Below, one piece after another: positions 17,244 to 24,871 of a DNA stretch of 64,000 nucleotides. This DNA is from Thermoleophilia bacterium UBA6103 (GTDB taxonomy: Bacteria > Actinomycetota > Thermoleophilia > UBA2241). The stretch lies in contig DIWP01000046.1 of NCBI GenBank assembly GCA_002423545.1, forward strand, positions 33,805 through 97,804, in the 5' to 3' direction. The notes beneath the pieces were generated by a model. It had not been told where the DNA came from. It ran no database searches and saw only the letters and a list, made by a program, of their open reading frames with translations. Position numbers and translations under genes: made by a program. The stretch's first letter is position 1; each line of letters begins with the position of its first letter.

Positions 17244-17798
17244 ATGGTCAAGAGGATCACGACCCCGCTGACCGACGAGGTCGTCAGAGACCTGCGCATC
17301 GGCGACGAGGTCCTCATCAGTGGTGTGGTCTACCAGGCGCGCGACGCGGCCCACAAGCGCATGGTCGCGCTCATCGAGCAAGGGGAACCGCTGCCGTTCG
17401 AGATCCAGGGCGCGGTGATCTACTACATGGGGCCGTCGCCGGCCAGGCCCGGCAACGTGATCGGCTCGGCCGGTCCCACCACCAGCGGCCGCATGGACGC
17501 GTACGCGCCGCTGCTCATGGAGAAGGGCCTCAAGGGCATGATCGGCAAGGGTCTGCGCACCGACGCGGTCAAGCAGGCGATGGTCGACACCACGGCGGTG
17601 TACTTCGCCGCCACCGGCGGCGCCGGCGCCCTGCTGGCCCAGCGCATCACCGGCAACGAGGTGATCGCCTGGCCGGAACTGGGCGCCGAGGCGCTGGCCC
17701 GGCTGCAGGTCGAGGACTTCCCGGCGATCGTGGTCGGCGACTGCCACGGCGGCGACCTCTATGAGGTGGGCCGCAGGGAGTACGCGCGCCAAGTGTGA
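17244..17798 (+). CDS. Fumarate hydratase class I, beta (C-terminal) subunit
   Basis: A 184-residue swivelling subunit that completes the substrate pocket. The pattern ITTPLTDEVVRDLRIGDEVLISG at the start is standard, as are GPTTSGRMDAYAPLL and the KAMVDTTAVYF-like middle (here KQAMVDTTAVYFAATGG). A good ribosome site, GGGAGGAG, precedes the ATG. It is cotranscribed with the alpha gene and probably with the proline dehydrogenase gene that starts 37 nt downstream. Confidence 0.9.
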   Translation: MVKRITTPLTDEVVRDLRIGDEVLISGVVYQARDAAHKRMVALIEQGEPLPFEIQGAVIYYMGPSPARPGNVIGSAGPTTSGRMDAYAPLLMEKGLKGMIGKGLRTDAVKQAMVDTTAVYFAATGGAGALLAQRITGNEVIAWPELGAEALARLQVEDFPAIVVGDCHGGDLYEVGRREYARQV

Positions 17799-17835
17799 GA
17801 CGGCGGCTGAAGAAGCACGGTCGAGGTGCGTGGCG

Positions 17836-18810
17836 ATGAGCGATGTCGGCATCATCGATCGCGCCGTCGCGGCGGCCATACCGCTGGTGCCGACGCGCCT
17901 GGTGCGTACCTTCGCGGCGCCGTACATCGGCGGCGAGACGCTCGAACAGGCGCTCTCCGTGGTGCGCCGCCTCAATGCGGCCGGACTGGCCGCCAGCCTC
18001 GATGTCCTCGGCGAGGACGTCCACGACGAGGCCGGCGTGCGGGCCATGGTGGCGGCCTATCGGCAGGCGCTGGCGGCGCTGGCCGCCGGGAGCGCCGACG
18101 CCGGTGTGAGCGTCAAGCCCAGCGCCCTCGGGGCCGCCATCGACTGGGATCGCTGTCACGACGCCATCGTCGAGGTACTCGACGGGGCGGCCGCGTCGTC
18201 CGCAGGCGGCGGCCGCTTCGTCCGGCTGGACATGGAGGAGTCGGCCACAGTCGACGGTACGCTGGCGCTGTACCGCCGTCTGCGCGAGGAGGGACGGGAG
18301 CGCGTCGGCATCGTCCTGCAGGCGCGGCTCTGGTGCACGTCGGCGGACGTCAAGGCACTGGCCGACCTGGCTCCGGACGTGCGCCTCTGCAAGGGCATCT
18401 ACCTCGAGCCGCCGAGCGTCGGCATGCAGGACCGTGAGGCGATCCGGCACAGCTTCTCGGCGCTGCTGCGGCAGCTGCTGCGCGCCGGCTCCCGGGTCGC
18501 GATCGCCACCCACGACGAGGTGCTGGTGACCGACGCGCTGGCGGCCATCGACGAGTATTCTGTGCCGGCCGCCGGCTACGAGTTCCAGATGCTGTTGGGC
18601 GTGCGCGGTGACCTGGCGCGGACGCTCCGTCGCGCCGGCCACCGCGTGCGCATCTACGTACCCTTCGGCAAGGACGTCTTCGGCTACTCCGTGCGGCGGC
18701 TGCGCGAGAACCCGGCGGTCGCTGGCCACGTGGCCCGGGCTTTGCTCGCCGACCTCGTCCGCGGCGTCCGCCACGGCCGTCGGCGACCCGATGGGCAGGG
18801 CGTGCGATGA
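17836..18810 (+). CDS. Proline dehydrogenase (second paralogue)
   Basis: A 324-residue FAD enzyme with the same motif series as the copy at 9865-10845: VSVKPSALG, VRLDMEE, VVLQARLWCT-type strand (here IVLQARLWCT), RLCKGIYLEP, ATHDEVL, YEFQMLLGVRGDLA and RIYVPFGKDVFGYSVRRLRENP. The ATG has GAGGTG upstream. It lies directly behind the fumarase genes and just before repeated DNA and a broken agmatinase gene. Whether the two paralogues differ in substrate (proline versus hydroxyproline or a D-amino acid) cannot be told from sequence. Confidence 0.9.
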   Translation: MSDVGIIDRAVAAAIPLVPTRLVRTFAAPYIGGETLEQALSVVRRLNAAGLAASLDVLGEDVHDEAGVRAMVAAYRQALAALAAGSADAGVSVKPSALGAAIDWDRCHDAIVEVLDGAAASSAGGGRFVRLDMEESATVDGTLALYRRLREEGRERVGIVLQARLWCTSADVKALADLAPDVRLCKGIYLEPPSVGMQDREAIRHSFSALLRQLLRAGSRVAIATHDEVLVTDALAAIDEYSVPAAGYEFQMLLGVRGDLARTLRRAGHRVRIYVPFGKDVFGYSVRRLRENPAVAGHVARALLADLVRGVRHGRRRPDGQGVR

Positions 18811-18902
18811 GCCGACCGTTGCGGCGGGCAGGTGAGATGAGCCGACGGCTCCGGCCGGCAGAGTGGAAGATGAGCCGGCCGTCTTGGCGGGTGCGGGCGG
18901 AC
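18806..18902 (+). repeat. Three imperfect direct repeats of about 30-34 bp
   Basis: Three units begin with GATGAGCCG at 18806, 18836 and 18869 and continue with similar G/C-rich sequence including a GGCGGGCAG-type core. The first overlaps the end of the proline dehydrogenase gene. They lie immediately before the 5'-truncated agmatinase remnant, so a slippage or deletion event there is plausible. Each unit contains a potential ATG codon in the same frame context, but no protein is recognised. Confidence 0.5.
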
Positions 18903-18941
18903 GACCGTACGGCCACTGAGGAGAGGCAGGTCCAGGTGAGC

Positions 18942-19705
18942 ATGGACGATTACCGGCCCCGCGATCCCAAGCCGCGCTCTTCGACCGTCTGCGCTGCGTG
19001 GACTACGGCGACGTCTTCTTCCACGCCGGCAACATGTTCGACTTCCTCGACCAGGCCGAGCGGACCGTGAGCGGGATCCTGGCCGGCGGCGCTCAGGTGC
19101 TGGCGTTCGGCGGCGACCACATGATCCCGCTGCCGATCGTGCGCGCGTACGCGAAGCACCTGAAGCGCCCGCTCTCGCTGGTCCACTTCGACGGGCATCT
19201 CGACGACTGGGACACCTTCCCCTAATAGTGGGGCGGTAGCTGGGTGACCGAGCTGGCCGACGAGGGGTGCCTGGATCTGTCGCGCTCGGTGCAGCTCGGC
19301 ATCCGCGTGCTGGGCGACGAGGCGCCGGAGGGAGAGCTCTACCCGGCGACCTCGGATGCTGTCGTCATCGGCGCCGACGAGTGTCTCGACGAGGGTCCTC
19401 TGGCCGCCGCGGCGCGGGTCCGTGAAGTGGTCGGCGACGCGCCGGTCTACCTGACCTTCGACGCCGACTTCCTCGACGCGTCGGTGGCGCCGGCCTGCCA
19501 CACGCCCTGCGTCTGCGGGCCGGACACGTACTGGACCAAGCGGTTCTTCCGCGCCGTGCGCGGCCTCAACGTGGTGGGGGCAGACGTCAACGAGCTCTGC
19601 CCCCAGTACGAGCCGCCGCTGGGCCCCACCCAGCTCGCCCTGGGCCACGTGGCGTTCTGGACCTTGCGGCTCATGGAACAGGTCCCGGGCTGCGTCTCGG
19701 GCTGA
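18942..19705 (+). pseudogene. Agmatinase/arginase-family remnant with two in-frame stops
   Basis: The ureohydrolase fold is plain: FDRLRCVDYGDVFF, the metal motif GGDHM, the metal motif HFDGHLDDWD, and the third metal motif TFDADFLDAS, ending in GPTQLALGHVAFWTLRLMEQ. All metal-binding residues are kept. Two consecutive stop codons, TAA-TAG at 19223-19228, interrupt it right after DDWDTFP; the frame is the same on both sides (WGGSWVTEL follows). About 70 expected N-terminal residues are missing and the ATG-led frame at 18942 is shifted relative to the body. The gene is therefore broken, apparently recently. Stop-codon readthrough or a sequencing error are less likely alternatives. Confidence 0.75.
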
Positions 19706-19722
19706 CGGCGGCCGGTGCGCAT

Positions 19723-19748
19723 TGTCGATCGACCGCGATCGATCGACA
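19723..19748. promoter_or_regulatory. Perfect 10-bp inverted repeat
   Basis: TGTCGATCGA and its exact complement TCGATCGACA are separated by 6 bp. It lies 18 bp after the agmatinase remnant and about 250 bp before the VapB-type antitoxin. It is not followed by a T-run, so an operator or a relic attachment/recombination site is more likely than a terminator. Two further direct copies of ATCGAGCGGCC follow at about 19768 and 19782. Confidence 0.4.
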
Positions 19749-19931
19749 GGTCGGGAGATCGGCCGGCATCGAGCGGCCGGGATCGAGCGGCCAAGGCCGC
19801 GCACCCTGTCGTCGACGCCGGCCGCCCGCGCAACGTCACCCTGCCACAGATGGCATCGTCTCCCTTGCTCGCAGATCGTCGACCTTGGCCGGTCCGACGC
19901 GAGCGAGTATCTTCGAGTGGTCATGTAGCTG

Positions 19932-19959
19932 TTGCAGTCTGCAAGCAAAGTGCTAATCT
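19932..19959 (+). promoter_or_regulatory. Promoter of the VapBC-like module
   Basis: TTGCAG (19932-19937) and TAATCT (19954-19959) are 16 bp apart, and the -10 is extended by TGC. The local sequence is much less GC-rich than its surroundings. Start codons at 19975 (GTG) and 19996 (ATG) follow. Confidence 0.6.
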
Positions 19960-19995
19960 GGGAGGTGTGTCGGAGTGACCGGGACTGGAGTGGCC

Positions 19996-20262
19996 ATGCC
20001 CACGCTGTACCTGCGCGACGTGCCCGAGCACGTCATCGAGGAGCTTCGCCGGCGCGCTTCCGCCTCCCGGCGGTCTCTGAATGCAGAAGCGATCGTCTGT
20101 CTTGAACAGGCACTTGAGCGCAGTGGGGCCGCGGAGCGTCTCGACGTGGAGGGCATCGTCAGTCGTCTCGATGAGTTCGCCGAGCGGACGCGAGACAAGT
20201 GGGGAAGCGAAGACTCGGCCGACATCATCAGGGAGGGTCGGGAAGAGCGGGGCGACTGGTGA
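19996..20262 (+). CDS. VapB/FitA-like ribbon-helix-helix antitoxin
   Basis: An 88-residue protein with an N-terminal ribbon-helix-helix DNA-binding fold (PTLYLRDVPEHVIEELRRRA, then SLNAEAIVCLEQAL) and an acidic C-terminal tail that would cover the toxin active site. I chose the ATG at 19996 with GGAG 5 nt upstream; a GTG at 19975 in the same frame is an alternative. It overlaps the PIN-domain gene by 4 nt, the classic antitoxin-toxin order. It probably represses its own promoter. Confidence 0.8.
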   Translation: MPTLYLRDVPEHVIEELRRRASASRRSLNAEAIVCLEQALERSGAAERLDVEGIVSRLDEFAERTRDKWGSEDSADIIREGREERGDW

Positions 20263-20702
20263 CGGACTGCGGGGCGTGCGTCGTGGATGCCAGTGTGGGT
20301 GTGAAGCGACTGCGGCAGAAGGAGGCGCACTGGAGGCAGGCGCGGGCGCTTGTCGACAGTGCAGGTGTGAATGCGAGCATACGGTTCGTGCCGGACCTCT
20401 TCGACCTGGAATGCACGCATGCCGTCGTGAAGCTCCACCGCCGTGCGGAGCTCAGTCGCAGCGAGTCGCTCGAGGCGGTCCGGCTTCTCCACCGCCTTCC
20501 CTTGGCGCGAGTGCCTTCGCGGCCCCTCTTGCGTGACGCTGCCCGACTGGCTGTTGGAAGTGGGATCAGCGCCTACGACGCTGTCTACGTGACCCTTGCC
20601 GTCGCGCTCGATGTCCCGCTGGTCACCGCCGATGAGCGGCTGGCGCGGTCGATGGAGGGCATGTCGGTCGAGGTGGTACGGCTGGCAGACATCGACGCCT
20701 GA
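20259..20702 (+). CDS. PIN-domain ribonuclease toxin (VapC type)
   Basis: A 147-residue PIN nuclease. The first acid is in VVDASVGVK, the second acidic position in FDLECTHAVVKL, and the closing acids are in SAYDAVYVTLA and LVTADERLA, the usual four-carboxylate magnesium site. It would cut RNA when released from the upstream antitoxin. The GTG start lies in the 4-nt overlap with the antitoxin gene. Confidence 0.82.
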   Translation: MTDCGACVVDASVGVKRLRQKEAHWRQARALVDSAGVNASIRFVPDLFDLECTHAVVKLHRRAELSRSESLEAVRLLHRLPLARVPSRPLLRDAARLAVGSGISAYDAVYVTLAVALDVPLVTADERLARSMEGMSVEVVRLADIDA

Positions 20703-20742
20703 CCGCCCGTGACTGCGGCGGGCGGCCCAGCCACGAGTCTGC

Positions 20743-20771
20743 TTTCGCCGATTCGGCAAGACTGCTAGGCT
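20743..20771 (+). promoter_or_regulatory. Candidate promoter of the fumarate reductase operon
   Basis: Extended -10 TGCTAGGCT (20763-20771) with TTTCGC (20743-20748) 17 bp before TAGGCT. The same pair of elements is seen before the malic enzyme gene. The leader to the TTG start of the flavoprotein gene is about 100 nt and GC-rich. Confidence 0.42.
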
Positions 20772-20879
20772 ACCGGCCTGACGGCCGCGGCCGTATGCCG
20801 CGCCGCCGTTTCGTATTCGCGGCCGGAGACGTCGGAGTCTCCGGCCCGCGCGGACCGCAGTACTGGGAGAGTCCGTCAG

Positions 20880-22553
20880 TTGATTGCTCACGAGGTGCTG
20901 ATCATCGGCGCCGGCCTGGCCGGCATGCGGGCGGCGATCGCCGCTCACGATGCCGGCGCCGACGTCGCTCTGGTCAGCAAGGTCCACCCCGTCCGCAGTC
21001 ACACATGCTGCGCGCAGGGCGGCATCAACGCCGCCCTCGGCGACGACGACTCGTGGGAAGCCCACCTGTTCGACACCGTCAAGGGATCGGACTACCTGGG
21101 CGACCAGGACGCCATCGAGGTCATGTGCAAGGCGGCACCCGGCGACATCCGTGCCCTGGAGCACATGGGTTGCCCGTTCAGCCGCTTCGAGAACGGGCGC
21201 ATCGCGCAGCGGCCGTTCGGCGGCGCCGGCTTTCCGCGCACGGCCTACGCCGCCGACATCAGCGGCTTCGTGCTCCTGCATACCATGTACGAGCAGGTCC
21301 TGCGCCGCGGCATCCGCCTCTATCAAGAGTGGTACGTCACCCGTCTCGTGCTCGACGACGGCGTCGCGCGCGGCGTGGTCGCCATCGACCTTCTCACCGG
21401 GAAGCTGCATGCCATGGCCGCCAAGGCGGTGGTGATCGCCACCGGGCCGGCCAGCCGCATCTACCAGAGCTCGTCCAATTCGGTCGACTGTACCGGCGAC
21501 GGCATGGGCATGGCCTATCGTGCCGGCCTGCCGCTCATGGACATGGAGTTCGTGCAGTTCCACCCCACCGGGCTGCGCAACGGGGTGCTGATCACCGAGG
21601 GCTGTCGCGGAGAGGGCGGCATCCTGCTCAACAGTGACGGCGAGCGGTTCATGAAGCGCTACGCGCCCACCAAGGGCGAGCTCGCCAGCCGCGACGTGGT
21701 CTCGCGCGCCGAGGCGACCGAGATCGCCGAGGGACGCGGCATCGATGGGTTCATCATGCTCGACCTGCGCCCCATCGGGCCGGAACGTATCCGCACCAAC
21801 CTGCTGCAGGTACGCGAGCTGTCCATGGACATCGCCGGCGTGGATCCCTGCGAGGCGCCGATCCCCATCCGACCCACGCCGCACTACTTCATGGGCGGCG
21901 TACGGGCCGGCGTCGACGGCAGGTCGCCGGTTGCCGAGGGGGCCTACTTCGCCGGCGAGGTGAGCTGCATCAGCGTGCACGGCGCCAACCGGCTGGGTGG
22001 CAACTCGCTGCTCGACGCGGTGGTGTTCGGCCGTCGCTCGGGAGAGGCGGCGGCCGCCCATGCCGCCGCACACGAGCAGCTGCCGCTGCCGGAGAGCGCC
22101 GTGCGCGACCAGGAGGCGGAGATCGCCGAGCTGGCCGGCCGCGACGGCGACGGCGAACGGCAGGCCACCATCCGCGAAGAGCTGCAGAAGCTGATGTTCG
22201 CCAAGGTCGGCATCTGGCGCGAGAAGGGCGCCCTTGCCGAGGCCGTGGACGAGGTGCGCGCGCTCAAGGAACGGTACGCGCGCGTCCGGCTGGGCCACGC
22301 CGGGGCCGTGTTCAACACCGAGCTGCCGCAGGTACTCGAGACGGGCAACCTGCTCGACCTGGCCGAGTGTGTGGCCATGGGCGCGCTCGATCGCGAGGAG
22401 AGCCGCGGCAGCCACGCGCGCACCGACTTCCCGGAGCGCGACGACGAGGTCTGGATGAAGCACAGCCTGTTCACGCGTGGCGACGACGGCCCCGTCTGCG
22501 ACACTGCGCCGGTCACGATCACCCGCTACGAGCCGGAAGTGAGGACCTACTGA
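20880..22553 (+). CDS. frdA: Fumarate reductase/succinate dehydrogenase flavoprotein subunit
   Basis: A 557-residue flavoprotein that reduces fumarate (or oxidises succinate). The FAD fold opens at IIGAGLAGMRAAIAA; His41 in RSHTCCAQGGINAAL is the expected covalent FAD attachment site. Active-site stretches are QFHPTGL, TEGCRGEGGILLN, PHYFMGGVR and HGANRLGGNSLLD. The start is TTG with GGGAGAG upstream; no better start gives the full fold. The stop overlaps the ATG of the iron-sulfur subunit by 1 nt. Fusion with fumarase and malic enzyme functions nearby suggests the reductive C4 direction. Confidence 0.92.
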   Translation: MIAHEVLIIGAGLAGMRAAIAAHDAGADVALVSKVHPVRSHTCCAQGGINAALGDDDSWEAHLFDTVKGSDYLGDQDAIEVMCKAAPGDIRALEHMGCPFSRFENGRIAQRPFGGAGFPRTAYAADISGFVLLHTMYEQVLRRGIRLYQEWYVTRLVLDDGVARGVVAIDLLTGKLHAMAAKAVVIATGPASRIYQSSSNSVDCTGDGMGMAYRAGLPLMDMEFVQFHPTGLRNGVLITEGCRGEGGILLNSDGERFMKRYAPTKGELASRDVVSRAEATEIAEGRGIDGFIMLDLRPIGPERIRTNLLQVRELSMDIAGVDPCEAPIPIRPTPHYFMGGVRAGVDGRSPVAEGAYFAGEVSCISVHGANRLGGNSLLDAVVFGRRSGEAAAAHAAAHEQLPLPESAVRDQEAEIAELAGRDGDGERQATIREELQKLMFAKVGIWREKGALAEAVDEVRALKERYARVRLGHAGAVFNTELPQVLETGNLLDLAECVAMGALDREESRGSHARTDFPERDDEVWMKHSLFTRGDDGPVCDTAPVTITRYEPEVRTY

Positions 22554-23614
22554 TGCCGGCCGCCGACGACCCTGGTGTCCCGCCTGTGACTGCGGCTCTG
22601 GCCATCCGCCGCTACGATCCGGAGCTCGGCGATGAGGCTCGCTGGCAGCGCTACGAGATCGAGATGCCGGCCGGCTCCACGGTGCTCGAGGCGCTCATGT
22701 ACGTGCAGGAGCACGTCGACGGATCGCTCGCCTTCCGCCGCAGCTGCCGGCACGCCATCTGCGGCTCGTGCGGCATGCGCATCAACGGGTGTGCCCGCCT
22801 GGCCTGCAACACGCAGCTCACCGCGGTCGTCGCCGAGGCCGAGCGGCGCGCGGCACGCCGGAGCGCCGCGGCGACGAGCGGCGACGACGACGCGGCGCTC
22901 GCCGGCGCCGCCGTGCGCATCGAGCCGCTCGGCAACATGCCGGTCATCAGGGACCTGGTCACAGACATGACCGTCTTCTGGGAGAAGCTGCGCAGCGTGC
23001 AGCCGTGGCTGCAGTCGCTCGACGATCGCGCCGACGCCGATGGCGAGCGGCTGATGACACCGCACCAGTATGCCGTCATCGCTCAGGGTCTGCTGTGCGT
23101 GGAGTGCGGCGCCTGCTACTCGGACTGCATCGCCGTGGAGGCGGCGCCCGAGTTCGTCGGCCCCACGTCGCTGGTGAAGGCCTACCGGTACGCCTACGAC
23201 GTGCGGGACGATCAGGCGCATCGACGTCTACACGATCTCGCCGGCGAGCACGGCATGTGGGAGTGCACGCACTGCTACGTCTGCACCCAGCGCTGTCCCA
23301 AGCATCTGCGGGTCCGCGAGCTCATCGGGCGCCTGTCCGAGCTGGCGCAGGTCGAGGGGTTGTGCAGCGACGCCGCCGTGAAGCGGTCTCAGGCTTTCGT
23401 GGCCGGCATCGAGCAGAGCGGCCGGGTCGACGAGCGGACGCTCGCCGAGAAAGCGGGCGCGGTGCGCGGTGGCGTGTCGGCGGCGCTTCCGGCGCCGGTC
23501 TCCGAGATGTTGCGGGGCGGCGCCCGCGAGCCGATCTCTGATGTGGACCTGGTGCGGCGCGTCGCCGGTCGGCTGCGTGGACCGGGGAGCACCGGCGCCG
23601 AGGGTGCGCCATGA
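22553..23614 (+). CDS. frdB: Fumarate reductase/succinate dehydrogenase iron-sulfur subunit
   Basis: A 353-residue subunit. The 2Fe-2S ligands are in CRHAICGSCGMRINGC and the next Cys (residues about 65-85). The 4Fe-4S motif is CVECGACYSDC (about 182), and the third site is CTHCYVCTQRCPK (about 237). That third site has four cysteines in a ferredoxin spacing, where classical enzymes keep a 3Fe-4S site. About 25 extra Ala/Arg/Asp residues sit between the domains. The C-terminus extends about 70 residues past the family end. It overlaps the following CCG-domain gene by 4 nt. Confidence 0.9.
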   Translation: MPAADDPGVPPVTAALAIRRYDPELGDEARWQRYEIEMPAGSTVLEALMYVQEHVDGSLAFRRSCRHAICGSCGMRINGCARLACNTQLTAVVAEAERRAARRSAAATSGDDDAALAGAAVRIEPLGNMPVIRDLVTDMTVFWEKLRSVQPWLQSLDDRADADGERLMTPHQYAVIAQGLLCVECGACYSDCIAVEAAPEFVGPTSLVKAYRYAYDVRDDQAHRRLHDLAGEHGMWECTHCYVCTQRCPKHLRVRELIGRLSELAQVEGLCSDAAVKRSQAFVAGIEQSGRVDERTLAEKAGAVRGGVSAALPAPVSEMLRGGAREPISDVDLVRRVAGRLRGPGSTGAEGAP

Positions 23615-24684
23615 GGTACGCCTACTATCCCGGCTGCTATGCCAAAGGCACCGCGCCCGAGCTCGACAGCAGCACGAGGGCCGTCTGCGAGAGGCTTGGC
23701 ATCGAGCTGGAAGAGCTCACCGCCGCGCCGTGCTGCGGCGCCGGCGACGTGCAGCAGGTCGACGGTCCCCTGGCACAGGGCCTCAACGAGCTCACGCTCG
23801 CGCAGGCCCAGCACCTCGGTCTGGACATCCTCACGATCTGCAACGTCTGCACGCTGAGCCTGCGGCAGGCGAACGTCGCGGTCGAGGAGGGTCGGCACCT
23901 CGACAGGGGGTCGGCGTGCCTGGCGGTGGCCGACCCCGGCTGCCCGGCGTCTGCCGATGGCGCGAGCGACTCGGCACCGACGGTGCTACCGGGCGGTGCG
24001 ACAGAGGATCCGCCGCCGGCCGGCGCGGCCGCGACGGGCGGCCCCGTGCCGCCGGGCTTCGGGCAGCGCTGGCCGCTCTCCGGCGCCGAGGCGGCTGCCG
24101 CCACGACCGCCGCGCTGGCACCGGAAGGCCTGGCCTATGCCGGCGGCGTCGCTGTCACCCACCTGCTCTGGGTGCTGTGGAAGGATGTCGGCGTCGAGCG
24201 GCTGGCGGAACAGGTGCAGCAGCGTCTCGGCAGTCTCACGCTGGCGCCCTTCTACGGCTGTCAGATCCTGCGGCCGGCTGCTGTCAACGACGACGACGTG
24301 GCCGACGATCCCACCGCCCTCGAAGATCTTGTCGCCGCCTGCGGTGCCGCCGCCGTCGACTACGACGGCCGTCTCAAGTGCTGCGGCTGGCCGGTCATGT
24401 ACGTCCGTCAGTCGGCGGCCACCACCATGGCGGCGCGGGTCGTCCGCAACGCGGCGGCGGCCGGCGCCGACGCCATCGTCACGCCGTGCCCTCTCTGTCA
24501 TGCGGCTCTGGAAGGCTGCCAGTCGGCGTCCGCCACCGGCTCCGAGCGGCTGCGTCTGCCGGTGCTGCATCTGCCGCAGATGATCGGCCTCGCGCTCGGA
24601 TGCTCGCCGCGTCGTCTCGGCCTCGTCGACCACGCCATCGACACCAGGCCGCTGCTCGCACGCCTCGGCCTTACGCTCGCCTGA
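23611..24684 (+). CDS. HdrB/SdhE-like CCG-domain subunit
   Basis: A 357-residue protein with the two cysteine-rich (CCG) regions of heterodisulfide reductase subunit B. The first is YYPGCYAKGTAPE with APCCGAG; the second is YGCQILRP with LKCCGWPVMY and TPCPLCHAALE. In HdrB each motif binds a noncubane 4Fe-4S cluster. In this gene order it replaces the heme-bearing membrane anchor of ordinary fumarate reductase, as in SdhE-type (class E) and thiol:fumarate reductases. A Gly/Pro/Ala-rich insert of about 50 residues (around 105-160) makes it longer than usual. The electron donor (quinol or thiol) is undetermined. Confidence 0.87.
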   Translation: MRYAYYPGCYAKGTAPELDSSTRAVCERLGIELEELTAAPCCGAGDVQQVDGPLAQGLNELTLAQAQHLGLDILTICNVCTLSLRQANVAVEEGRHLDRGSACLAVADPGCPASADGASDSAPTVLPGGATEDPPPAGAAATGGPVPPGFGQRWPLSGAEAAAATTAALAPEGLAYAGGVAVTHLLWVLWKDVGVERLAEQVQQRLGSLTLAPFYGCQILRPAAVNDDDVADDPTALEDLVAACGAAAVDYDGRLKCCGWPVMYVRQSAATTMAARVVRNAAAAGADAIVTPCPLCHAALEGCQSASATGSERLRLPVLHLPQMIGLALGCSPRRLGLVDHAIDTRPLLARLGLTLA

Positions 24685-24763
24685 GCCACGGTCGCGCTCG
24701 GCCTTCCGGCGCCGATTTGGGCGCGGGTGATGAACCGCGGCTCAGGGGGCATATCCTTAGCTC

Positions 24764-24871
24764 ATGAAGAAAGTCGTCGCGATGGCCTCCCCTCTTCTGA
24801 CGAGACCGGTGTTCGGCCGGGTCTCACGCGCGTCGCGCTTCCGTGATCAGTCACAGGCGGACGGCTCATGA
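24764..24871 (+). CDS. Possible 35-residue leader peptide, perhaps leaderless
   Basis: A short frame starting MKKVVAMASPLL and ending in SQADGS overlaps the next gene by 4 nt (ATGA), so it could couple translation. TATCCT at 24752-24757 lies 6 nt before its ATG, placing a transcript start at the ATG. The peptide is basic and has no family I recognise. It may simply be the real transcript start region of the DUF4126 gene. Confidence 0.35.
   Translation: MKKVVAMASPLLTRPVFGRVSRASRFRDQSQADGS

Noticed and set aside
19223..19228. Selenocysteine or pyrrolysine-type recoding of the agmatinase stops
   Set aside because: The codons are TAA and TAG, not TGA; there is no downstream hairpin of the expected type and the gene also lacks its N-terminus.
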